From assembly GCF_003369915.1 (NCBI RefSeq), contig NC_046675.1, forward strand, positions 12,710,001-12,774,000: a stretch of DNA of 64,000 nt, in the 5' to 3' direction. Position 1 is the stretch's first letter; each line of letters starts with the position of its first letter. Positions 34,547 to 45,800 of the stretch are shown piece by piece. Source of the stretch: Drosophila miranda. Taxonomy: Eukaryota; Arthropoda; Insecta; Diptera; Drosophilidae. Under the pieces are notes generated by a model. That model saw nothing but the letters and a program-made list of their open reading frames with translations. It ran no database searches and had not been told where the DNA came from. The position numbers and the translations under genes were made by a program.

Positions 34547-35248
34547 CTGTATTTCTATTTATGTTGATGCGATTATATCATATTATAAATACAAATATGT
34601 GCATTAAATAAACATTTTTTCTTATACAAACATTTATTTAAATACGAGTATGTATATCCACTCATTATATTCGTTTTATTCTAGTCTTAACAATATTAAT
34701 TCGATTCTTATCGGTATATTTACAAAATGAGACGGTATATTTTGGAGGGTCAGACGGTCTGCTCTGTCCTGCTCATATATGAAACGAAATAATGAGTCTG
34801 GAGAGCGTAATTTTGAATGTACTGTAGACAGGGGTACCTCAAAATCAAGTTATATTTGGTAAAAGCTAATGTATTTACCTTGCATTTGTTTCTTGGCGGT
34901 TTGGCCTGTTGTCTATCAAACTCTATTTTTCCTCCCATTTTCCGTTGATATGTTGTTGATTTGTAGCAAATGTGTAGATACCGTGTAGTTGACATGTACT
35001 AAGTAGAGCAAAATGTAGAAGTTTGTCAAAATAAATGAACGAGTGAACAAATGAACTGAACTTGTACCAACATCCACTGCATATATATATTTAATTGTAT
35101 GGATTTCAAAGTGTATTTAGTGGCGAACCGAGCACACGAGCACACGGTGGTAAACTGATAGGCGGCCTGCACATAAGTGAAGATAACTTCAACACAGATA
35201 CCAACTATTTAACTGTAAACTGTAATCAAAACCCAAGCAAACCCCATC
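34547..35248. other. Intergenic upstream of Gclm
   Basis: Contains the third copy of the GGTATATTT element (34710-34760) and a TATATATA run at 35080-35090, about 160 bp before the Gclm ATG. I looked for TGAC...GC antioxidant elements and found none convincing. Confidence 0.45.
34710..34760 (+). repeat. GGTATATTT element, copy C (Gclm upstream)
   Basis: CGGTATATTTACAAAATGAG then ACGGTATATTTTGG and GGTCAGACGGT, matching copies A and B in order and spacing. Confidence 0.65.
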
Positions 35249-36166
35249 ATGATACCGTGCATAAAAAAAGAGTATCAAAACGTGGTGATTAGCACCGGCA
35301 ACATCATTAACAACGAGCTCGGGCAGCGCAAGTCCAACGAGGAACTGTACGATGGGCTGAAAATAACGCTGCACAGTGACCCAAATGTCGAGCGCGTGGT
35401 GGTCGAAATCGACGAGCTGCATGGACGTGTACAGCATGCCACAGAGGAACTGACCAAACGGTTGACGGAGAACCAACGCAGTGAGATTAGCATCGGCGCC
35501 AAGATATTCCTCAACAACAACTCCACGGTGTACATAGAGCAGGCGGTGGACACCCTACTCAACATACTCAATGTGAGGCACGTGGACAACGTGGTGTTGG
35601 CCTACCACCCCAATGCGAGTGGCACCACATCGCCCGTTGCCAACGCAACAGCTGAGTCCACAACAGCAGCACCGGCCGTCAAATCACCGTGCTCTGAGGC
35701 AAACCCCGCACCCTCGAGCGTCTCCAACTGGAGCGCTCGGAATGGAGCCCAGGGCGTAATCGAACTCAAGGAACTCTACAGGTCCCTGGAGCAGTATGCA
35801 CTCAACCAAAAGATCACGCAGCTGGGCATTGCGGACCTCGACGCCGAGGCGCTGGCGGAGCTGCACAAGTCAGCCGCAGTCGCCCCCACCATTGCGCAGG
35901 TTAATCTGTCCACCTGCTGCCGTGTGCCCACGGAGCTGCAAGAGTTCTGTGCCGCCCACGACATCCAGCTGAACACACACGGCGATCCTGAGCTGCTGCT
36001 GCCAGAGGAACAGTTTTCTGGCCTGGCACCCGGCTACACAATCGATTGGTCGTTGCGCTACCAAGTTCATGTCCGCTGTCGCGGCGTTCTCACTGCCAAG
36101 GGCTATATTGTGGGTGCCTCGCGGCCCATACCCAGCGCCAGCACCAGCGCCAAAGCCAACGCATAG
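35249..36166 (+). CDS. Gclm: Gclm, glutamate-cysteine ligase modifier subunit
   Basis: Regulatory subunit of glutamate-cysteine ligase, the rate-limiting enzyme of glutathione synthesis; it binds the catalytic subunit and raises glutamate affinity while easing feedback inhibition by glutathione. One uninterrupted 305-residue frame starting MIPCIKKEYQNVVISTGNI. It contains the N-terminal helical region, LNNNSTVYIEQAVDTLLNIL, an Ala/Ser/Thr/Pro-rich insert (about residues 125-160) that makes it longer than human GCLM (274), and an aldo-keto-reductase-like part (KITQLGIADLDAEAL, VNLSTCCRVP). Lies about 1.5 kb downstream of wolframin on the same strand, an order I recall from D. melanogaster. Confidence 0.88.
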   Translation: MIPCIKKEYQNVVISTGNIINNELGQRKSNEELYDGLKITLHSDPNVERVVVEIDELHGRVQHATEELTKRLTENQRSEISIGAKIFLNNNSTVYIEQAVDTLLNILNVRHVDNVVLAYHPNASGTTSPVANATAESTTAAPAVKSPCSEANPAPSSVSNWSARNGAQGVIELKELYRSLEQYALNQKITQLGIADLDAEALAELHKSAAVAPTIAQVNLSTCCRVPTELQEFCAAHDIQLNTHGDPELLLPEEQFSGLAPGYTIDWSLRYQVHVRCRGVLTAKGYIVGASRPIPSASTSAKANA

Positions 36167-37288
36167 GCATAGGCATAGTCGAGAGGCAGAAAGAAGCTTA
36201 GCTTTAGTTAAAATATTTGTGTGTATACCTGTATACTGTGTCGTAGTTCTGTACTTATTGTTTGTTATACAAAACCCAGATGATCGATTGATTTTATTGT
36301 AAACGATTTTTCAAACTTCTTCTGAATATAAAGCGTTTCTAAAACGGCAAACCAGCTCTCGCCCTATATGGCGTTGTATTGTTATTTGTGTCATTTGCTG
36401 GCTGGGGTCACCGAGTCTTGAACCGGTTTGGCTCACAAATTAAGTATACGTCTAGTACACATTCAGACAATTATTGCAGCCGCTATGAGTGCTGGACTGA
36501 TGACTGCGGGCTGGTTCCAGTCCCTGTTCCTGTGGCTGTTGCTGTGGCTGTGGCCTCTAGTGCTTTGTTATTTACCTTGTTAATCGCTGTCTGTGTCTGC
36601 GTCTGGGTCTCAAATCTAATTACGGCGGACGCGTCCAGCGACCTAGCGACCTCACATTCAGATCACGTGGCTAACCCGTCCCAGTACTTGAGAATCAAGA
36701 AACGAAAACCGACTGCCGATTAGAAGCAGATTCCAATTTAGCTGCGGGAGATATTTTAAATATATTGCCTTTGATTTACTAGTAGATGATATCAAAATTG
36801 GAAACTGGCCGGCTCGTCAGGTGCAACAGCTAACGGCCCCATAAATCCCGTCATAATGGTGTGCTTGAATAATGAAGGAGTCCGTCCGCCCTAAATTAAT
36901 CTATTGTCGAAATTTACAGCGGCTGTATATTGGTCGACTGAGCTGCGCGATTGGAGAAGGAGTACCAGTGGGGCTGGTTCGCCCTGTAAGTAGGGCATTT
37001 ACAAGAAGTAGCTGTTCGTCTCAAGTGGAGGAAGTGCGTGGACAAATGGTTTATTAATAAGCAAGCAAGAAACCATATAATTTGAAGGCAAAGTTCAGGG
37101 AGCGAACATATGCCATATTCCAGATTTGGAAGTATCTCAGTAAAGGTCTATGCACGCACTAAATAGATACATAGCTACATACGTACGAATGTTTATTGTA
37201 TGTGTTTGGCGAGAAGGGAAATACACTAAAACAAAGTTCACTTATCGCCATGACTTGTTATATTTCTTGACTCCCCCCTGCAGAGAGC

Positions 37289-37290
<2 letters not shown>

Positions 37291-37321
<31 letters not shown>
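37291..37321. repeat. (GA)n microsatellite
   Basis: About 15 GA units. Confidence 0.9.
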
Positions 37322-37325
<4 letters not shown>

Positions 37326-37790
37326 TCAATCTAACTTGTTTTTCGATCATTACAGCTCGCTCCATCAGTGTCGACATTATCCCCATAGAGTCCCAAAATA
37401 TATATACTACGAGAATATATCTATATATACAATGTGTATATACGCACGACGCTGGTGACGCATCGGCCTCCAAAACGCTATGGAGCAACATGTAGCACAA
37501 CATTTCTTTGTTGTTGCCAGCAAGATGATAGAAGCCTCTCGAATAGAATTAACCTTACCCCCTTCAAGCAGCTGTCAGGTATCAGGAACTGGTGAAATGT
37601 TCGGCTTATCAGCTCGTTATCAGTATTAGGTTTTTTCGCCGTTTGTCATCGCAAACCGCATCCAAGTGCAGTTGTAGAGCCCCCACCCTGCGTATACGTA
37701 ACAAATAGCTAACTCTATAAAAATGTATGTATGTACATATGTATGTCGATCCGTTATTATGTTCCGGCTTAGCTGCGATGAGTAACTAAT

Positions 37791-38115
37791 TACTATACTC
37801 GAATTTGCAATATTTCATGAGTATCATTATTCTCCTTTTTTATCTAGAAATTTCCATAGAACATAGAAACAAACATGATTGTGCTTACACCACTACTCGA
37901 CTTACTTACTATACTCGAATTTGCAATATTTCATGAGTATCATTATTCTCCTTTTTTATCTAGAAATTTCCATAGAACATAGAAATAAACATGATTGTGC
38001 TTACACCACTACTCGACTTACTTACTATACTCGAATTTGCAATATTTCATGAGTATCATTATTCTCCTTTTTTATCTAGAAATTTCCATAGAACATAGAA
38101 ACAAACATGATTGTG
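37791..38115. repeat. 116-bp tandem repeat, 2.8 copies
   Basis: Units start at 37791, 37907 and 38023, each beginning TACTATACTCGAATTTGC. The two full copies and the partial third are almost identical (one visible difference, AAACAAAC against AAATAAAC), so the array is young. Confidence 0.92.
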
Positions 38116-39698
38116 ATACCATAACAATTGTTGAGTCTTTATTAATTTAATTGAATATTCTTTGAATGCTTCGGTACTCACATTATTCTTAGTTTGACTA
38201 CACTCCCAATCTACAGTACTCGTCCACGCGACTCCTTCCGCCACTTACATTGCTTCAACATTATCTCTTACGACGAGTAGTGCTGTTCATTCTGTTTGTT
38301 GATAATAATACAATACAATACACTATAGAGCAGTTAACACACACCAATAATACACACACGGAATTGATAATGGATGTTTGTTGGTACTGGCATGCAATTT
38401 GTGTTCACGAGTTACACTTGATAAGGTTCATCCTCTACATACATATATCTAATTACAGGTGTATTTTTTTATTTTCGAAACAATACGATGCTTTTGGGTT
38501 ATACATATTCCACACATTAGCTACAATTAGATTGCATCGTAAAAACTAATCTATCTCACTTGATCGCAATTCAAAATAATAATAATACTCTGTATACGTT
38601 TCGCATCCATTCGTAAAATCAAACGCTCTTCTAGGGACGGACGCTGTGTATCGTACAATTGAAATTTTTTAATTGGCATTCCGATTCCGAGTTAATAAAC
38701 AGAAAACTGGTCATACAATATGGAATTTGTTCGCCTTTGCATACGTTTCGTTGTTTGCTCGACCATTTCCCGGGAAGGGGAATGGGAAGGAGACCATTTG
38801 AATTGAGGCAATTGGCTGTCGGTAATACAAATTTGAAACCGGGCTGTTGCTGTTGTTGTTGCTGTTGCATGAACGCAAATGGGGGTTAGGGGGGCATGGC
38901 CGCCTTATGGTTCATTCGTTGCTGCGCTTCGACTAGCCCTAGGACACTTGTAAACCATAGTAAAAATGTATCAAAATCTGCTCTTTCTTTTCTCGTCAAA
39001 AATCATGAGAATAAAATGTACAAAAATCGTATGTTGGTCGTAGACATCTTAAATAGTACGATATCTGTTGTGGACTCGTGTGTTGCACATTCATTTAAAG
39101 TAAGTGTGATCCTGTGTAGTTTCTCATAAGATTCGAAATGTATATCCACCATCATCTACTTTCAATCTAAATTCGAATCGCTGTCGCGAACAAAAAGTAC
39201 ATATCTACTGGGACTTGGGGCATGAGCTTGACAATGAAACGGACTCCTTTGTCTATGGTTCACAACAATACATATAGTACACATGCATATATCTGAAGAA
39301 TTTCCACTATGTTAATTAAGGTATTTTTTGCATTGTAAGAGTACCCATATAGTAGTACACTTTAAAGTTATAGACACATACTGTTCTGCACATTGAGATA
39401 GATAGAAAATTGAATAGAACACGAGTTGCAAGCGGGGAAAGTGGAGGATTACTACTAGTATAGGATAGTAAGGAGGATCTCGACTTCGTGTAGCTACACA
39501 TTTAATAAACACAATCTTTAGAATTTGAATTAAAAGTTTCCTATTTGTTTGTTTGGTTTTTTTCAACATTTTGTTGTGCCAATATATTTTTAAAAAATAT
39601 TTGCAATTTTCGTTTTCTTGTTGTTGTTGGTTTGATTCCGATTACATACTAATACATTTCTTTTAAACATTAAGCCAATGGAATTGCAATTGTCAAGG

Positions 39699-39717
39699 AC
39701 ACACACACACACACACA
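39699..39717. repeat. (AC)n microsatellite
   Basis: About nine AC units between Gclm and wake. Confidence 0.9.
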
Positions 39718-40359
39718 AACCACACAACAAAACACATCGGGAGACATCAAGAGTGACACTTAAAATGCATATTGACATCCAGTGAGTTTCGCTTAGATTA
39801 AGAGTGTGTGAATGTGCGTGTGTGCCCCTTAAAAATTTCACAAAAATACAATCAAAACATTTTGTTCACTAATCTACCAAAATACATACAATAAAATACA
39901 TTGATGCACACACATATAATACATATCTATTCGTATATCATATCATATCATATTGGATATTAGATATTGGTGTAACCTTTTCTTTTCTTCTCTTCCCTCT
40001 TTCTACGCTTTAATCTAGAAAAACTAACAACAATCTGTAGTTCGATTCGTATGTGAATGGATTACTAGTTAGTATGTGTATTTATGTATGTGGGTGGGTC
40101 TTATGTAGAACTTTAAACTATTCAAAATATAATAATACCATTCATTTGCCATTTTTTGGGGCATACATAAGTAATTCAGTCTAATTTGGGAATTGGTCGA
40201 CGATCATCTTTGATCATTGTCGTGGAGCGGTGCGGTGCGGTGCGGGGTATGTGGAACGGGTGGAACCAAACACACAAACAAATGTACAATAGTCGGATCG
40301 GATTCATTAATCTGTATTTCCTATATCCATCGCTAGTTCCATTGATAGTCTCCGATTGC

Positions 40360-42814
40360 TCAAATCAAATGCGACTTGCGGTTGGAGTGCTCGATGGCGG
40401 CCAGCAGTTCGTGTTTCTTTCGCACATAGAGACGTCCCTTCTTCCAGGGATTCTGCAGCTGCAGCGGCTTGAAGTCGTCCCGCAGGCAGCGCTCTCGTGC
40501 CCCAATCACGGCCACCAGGCAAAAGTTCTCCAGCATATCGGCGCTGTAGATGGGCCCGTTGTTGCCTTTCAGCACCACGGCCATGTTGAGCTGCTTGACC
40601 ACCAGATTAATGACCTCGCGGGCGGTCGTCTTTGGGGTTACGTGGAGCTTGAGGCTGGTGCCACTGGCCAGTCCGGTATTGTAGGCGGTGTACACCTGGA
40701 TGATGCCCGGCACCTGCTCCGTGTTCAGGCTGGAGCAGCTGGCCGAGTCCTCCTCACTGCTTTGGCGCGACAGGCTCTTGGTGGATGATGCTTTCGAGGT
40801 GCTGGCCACCGGCTCCTCGCCGCCCACAGCCCTCAGCTCCGCCAGGGTGCTCTTCAGGTAGGGTCCTCCTTCGCGCAAATTGGCACTGGACGCGGCCTTC
40901 ACGGCCGGCTTTAGCGGCTTGTGCTCCAGGTCCGTGGCAAAGACACCGCTGCCACTCCTGAGCGACACACTCGATCCGGCTAGATACGGAGCCGAGCTGG
41001 AACTATGCACCGTGATGAGCGGCGTCGAGGTGTGGTGCCCGATGTTGGAGCTGGTGCGCTTCCGTTGAGCTGCCACCGCCTGCGAGTGGCGCAGTGCATC
41101 CGCCAGAGTGTCATCGGAGCGTGACGGTGGCAGGGCAAAGCTGCTGCTACTGCTGTTCTTATCCGAGATGGAGTCCACGGCAGAGTAGAAGCTCTGAGGC
41201 GTGTAGGTGGAGCTCATGGAGTCGCCGCTGTTCTTCCGCAGCGACACCTCTGAGCCTGTGGAGCCTGCGTACTCGCTGGTGGATACTTGCAGCAGCTGCT
41301 GTTGTTGCTGTTGCATTTGTGACTGCTGCTGCTGCTGTTGCTGTTGCTTGGAAGTCGTGGCATCCACTGGGGTGATTGCAGTCTGGCCCAGATTCTGCTC
41401 CGACTTCGAGTGCTCCGGCTTGCCCTGCGATTGATCCTCGTTGGTGCCGGGTCCCGGCCAGCTGCCACGTCCAGTGCCTGTCTTGTTGAACTTACTCTCG
41501 CGAATCGGGAGCTGCAGGAGCTGCTTGGACTGGCCCCCCGCCGCGGACAGCTCGTCCTGCCGCAGCTGAGCAAAGTCGAGGATCTCCCGCATGGCCAACG
41601 ACGGCTGGGCACTCTTGTTGCGCGCATAGGCCACCACATCCATCAGCCAGCGCACGCTCTTCCACACTAGCGTCAGGCTGGAGCTGAGCTCCTGCAGTGT
41701 GGCCAGTCGCTCCTTGGCCGCCTGCAGTTCGCTGCTGGAGAAGGCCTCGCGCAGCGAATGCGTGGCCAGCGCCGTGTCCAGCTCCAGGATGCAGGAGAGC
41801 CGGGCGTACTTCTGGATAATGGCCGGCTGGTAAGTGCGCAGATGGATCATCTCAAAGGCCTGGATGCTCAGGCTGGCCAGATCGTCACGCTGCAGCAGGA
41901 GCTCCGACTGTCCGGGCACCGCGCACGACGACTCCGCCGAGGGGCACACAACCAGGAAGCTGATGTCGGGACTGTGCTCGATCACCTCCACGTCGTAGAG
42001 GCGGTGGGTGGTGGCCTCCGAGGCCTTGATGTTCATCCCAGCGAACAGCTTGTGCATCGCATTGGTGAGATCGTACAGGAAGAGGCGCTGCACCTCTGTG
42101 GTGCCCGACCGTTCGCCACCTGGCGAGCTGAATTCCAGTGGGAGGCGCAGCGGATCGCCGCTACGATGTAGCACCTGCCACTCCTCGGCCGTGATGTGGC
42201 TGTTCTCGCGCACCTTGCAATGGGGCAGGACATTGGGTGTCTTCACAGGCACCACCACCTGGATCTGGTCCATGGAGCACTGCATTTTCAGATAGCCCAG
42301 ATAGAGGCCCGGCTCCAGGCGCTGCAGGGCCGCCTGCTGGTAGTGCATCTGCTCGCCAATCGAGGAGATGAGCATCTCGTTGATGTTGTAGTCCTCGTGC
42401 AGGGCCCCGAGCTTCTTCTGCAGCTTGCTGACCGGCAGCCAGCGGGAGTTGAGTATGGAGACGGCCTTCTGGCTCTTCACCGACTGGACGCAGGTGAGGA
42501 CAACAGTGCCCTGCGAATCCCGCAGCGGCTTGTAGTACAGCTGGCCGAGGTCCGTGAAGCCCAGCGCCGACTGCATCTGGCAGACGGCAGACAAAAGCTT
42601 TGTCCGGAAATGAACGGCAGACGTGAGATTGCGCTCCATGTCGGAGCGCAGCGACTTGACATCGTCCCAGGTGCAGGCCACCTTCATCAGCCAGTAGTAG
42701 TCCATGTGCAGGGCACTCGGATACGATTCGTCGATCTCGATGACGGGCGGAAAGTCCTCGCTGGTCACCAGCACCTTGTCATCGCAGTGGACGATGCACG
42801 AGAAGTAGATGCCC
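40360..42814 (-). CDS. wake: wake exon 10 (conserved middle, RA domain, C-terminus)
   Basis: Acceptor AATTTCCCACAG. A single 819-codon exon: the conserved ANKFN1 middle region (GIYFSCIVHCDDKV onward), a polyglutamine stretch (41290-41350), Ser-rich linkers with RQSSEED, and the Ras-association domain before the stop. Confidence 0.9.
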
Positions 42815-45800
42815 CTGTGGGAAATTGGATTGGTTTAGTCTCTGGTTTGTGCTTTATTCCCATATATGTATGTACCTTCTGAGGGTCTTTTGGAACTTGG
42901 ACGCCACCGAAAAGAGCTGCTTGATGGTGGTCTTTTTCTTGGGGTTGCGTCGCTGGCCGCCCGCAGGATCTAGCGTGAGTTCCGAGACATCGGCGGGTCG
43001 GGCCAAACGCACGGCCGTAAAGAGGTTGTCCAGAATGCGGTGACGGCCCACAAATCGGTCCTCACGATTGTCCAAGTCACGCCAGGCTATCAAGAAGAAG
43101 GATATGTCATGGTTTAAAGGCAGTTGATTGATTAGGGTTCCGGGATACTCACTCGATGGCACAACGCTAGCTGGAACCGAGGTGCGATAGGCACCCCAAC
43201 CCTTGACATTGCCGCAGGAGGCGCGCAGGAAGTATCGACGTCCCTGGGTGAGGCCGGATATGTGACACTGGGCGCCCATTGTGCCATGGAAGCTCACCCA
43301 CTCCAGCAGCTCGCTTTCGCCTACCACGTTATTGAAGTCCGCGCGGGTCGACCATTGAACTGTGCCAGAGACAGAGACAGAAATAGAGACGGAGGCAGAG
43401 GTTGAGGTTGAGTCAAAGCCAAATCAAAATGTGGGACTAACCACATCACAGCCACCAGTCGCAAAGCAATCAGCATGAGATTGAGAGGCCACTTGGTTCT
43501 GTGGTTGCGTACCTTTAAATTTCGTGCCGATGGCACCCTCAAAGGGCTCCAAGATTTGTACGCTGATGGAATTGTCGCCGGTGACATCTACGACCACCGA
43601 GGCGGGCGCATCTGGCGGCCTTGCCTGGTCCCAGCCAAGCAGCAGCCGTCGCAGGCCCTTGACGCGACGCTCCCAGATGCCGATCTGCTTCTCCACCTCG
43701 CTGCCCGTACAGCCTGTCACGGAGGCACTCGAGTTTCCTGGGGAAAGAGACACGCTGATTAAGAGCCCCATCCATGAGGGTTGATGGCTGTGTAGCCACT
43801 CACCAATTATGATGCTCGAGATGGAGGGTCGCGAGGCGAAAATCGGTGGACAGAGGCCCTCCGGTCCGCTCAGATCGTGGATACGCGACTCGGCGTCCTG
43901 CAGCAGGCCATTGAGCTTGCTGCCAATGTTCTCCGCGGAAACTGCAAACGATATTGAGTTTAAGATTGAACAGTGAAAGGAACAGCGTGAGATGTACTTG
44001 AACTTACACTGCGAGCCCTCCATGGCGCCGTGTTGGAGCAGCATTTTGGTCATGGAGCGATTGTTGCTTAGAACGGCCAGATCCAAGGCGGAGAGACCAT
44101 CATTGTTAATGCTGTGAAGGGTTGGTAGATGTGTTAGGAGTACATATACGGATGGGCGATGAGAAATGTTACCTATTCACATCCACATCGGTGGACTCCA
44201 GGATGGTGCGTGCTTTGTCCAGATGTCCATGCTCCACGGCCGAAAACAGAGCTACAAATAGACACATACATAAAGAGAGTTTAGTTGCAGTTCCAACTAA
44301 TCTGAGGGCTTGATCTTAAGTCCTGGTTGCGTTAGTGGATTAGTTTTTGGTTGCCCTGGGCCTACCATGCAGATGAAGGTTGCTCTGCGTCAGCTTTTCG
44401 AACTGTGCCTGTGCCAGTTTCTGCTGCTTCTTGGACATTTTGCTGGCTCGCGGATGGGGTATGTTGCCCGTTACTTTCGTTCTCAGCTGCACGGGCTGGC
44501 GGTGCACGGATAGCTGTTGCACATTGGCCGCCGTGTTCTCGTCCCCGGCGGAAAGTGGCGGCGTCTCCAGGTCGGCGGAATCGGCCTTCTCCTCGTCATC
44601 ATGGTCATCCCGCAGCTTGGCGTTCTTCGGCTGCGAATGGCGGGAGATGCAGAGCTGCGACTGCGACTGTGTCGAGTGCGGCAGTAGGTACTCCATCTCT
44701 TTGAGATCCTGTGTGTGGCAGGAGATGGCGGTGCGTATCTTGGCTACCGCTGCATGCTGCGTCAGCTGATCGGACCAGCGAGTGGACAGCAACGGCGCTG
44801 GATAATATGTGGGATAGTTATCCCGATCCTTGGGTCGCAGCTTGACCTGGTTGTCCACAGATTCAGTGTCGCTATCCCGATACGACTGCGACTGCGACTG
44901 CGACTGAATGTTGTCTATCGGGGGGATGAGGGATAAATTAAAATAAAATAATAGGAAAATCAAAATTAAATGCAAACTTAAAAGCCATTTAAAGCTAAAG
45001 ATAAATTAAATGCAGGATTTGTTGCGGGATTTGTTGTATATACGAGTATGTACAGAGAAGGTAAATAGCCCGCCGTGGGTGGGTAGAATGAGGGGCGGGG
45101 ACCGTCATGTAATTGTTACTATTATTATTGTTGTTTCCGCCTGCTGTGTTTGCCGATGTGATTAATTAAATATGAAACATAAATGCCTATTCCAACCGCT
45201 ATTGTGTGGGGTTCTCTTTTCTGGCCCGAGTTGAGATGACATGATGATGACCATCGAACCAATTATATTAATTATGCAAAAGCGGAATCCAACCATTTGT
45301 TTGTGTTTGCTTTGTAAGTATGAGTGTTTGTTAGTGTGTATTTGGTTATGGTATGTGTCCATGCAACGCAAGAAGCGCCCACCTAAGCCTTGCACCCACC
45401 CACCACTCGTGATGATTGTTCCCCTTGTCATTCCACTTCAATTGTCTTTAATAACTATGCCTTTGGTATTGTATGTAGGAATGATGATAAATGTAAGTAT
45501 TTCAAGCGCATTTCTTAATTGCCCCGCATGGGGGTACTGCATGAACACCGTTCTCTAACCCATCTCTTACCATCGAAGGCATAGTGACTGTGACGCCGGC
45601 GTTGCTGTAACGGAGGCGCAGGCGGAGGCAGTGTGCCGTGGGTAGCTGCCGCTGCCGCTGCCGTTGCCGCTGGTGATGATGGTGTTGCAGCCGCCGCCCG
45701 TGCCGCCGCTGTTGGGGACACTTTCAATTGACAGAATTTGGTCAGCTCGTTGAGCGTGTGAAACGATTTCTGGCGCATGAACACCGCCGGAGAGCGCAGA

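Larger units (their letters stand above)
36167..40359. other. Between Gclm and wake stop codons
   Basis: Two 3' ends face each other here: the Gclm 3' UTR on the left, and probably a long wake 3' UTR on the right. It holds a GA run (37291-37321), a 116-bp tandem array (37791-38115) and an AC run (39699-39717). No coding sequence seen. Confidence 0.55.

Noticed and set aside
37791..38115. CRISPR-like appearance of regular repeats
   Set aside because: Repeats are directly adjacent 116-bp units without spacers, in an insect genome.
40186..42882. Several + strand frames of 90-230 codons
   Set aside because: All antisense to wake exon 10, where G/C-rich third positions open the opposite frames.
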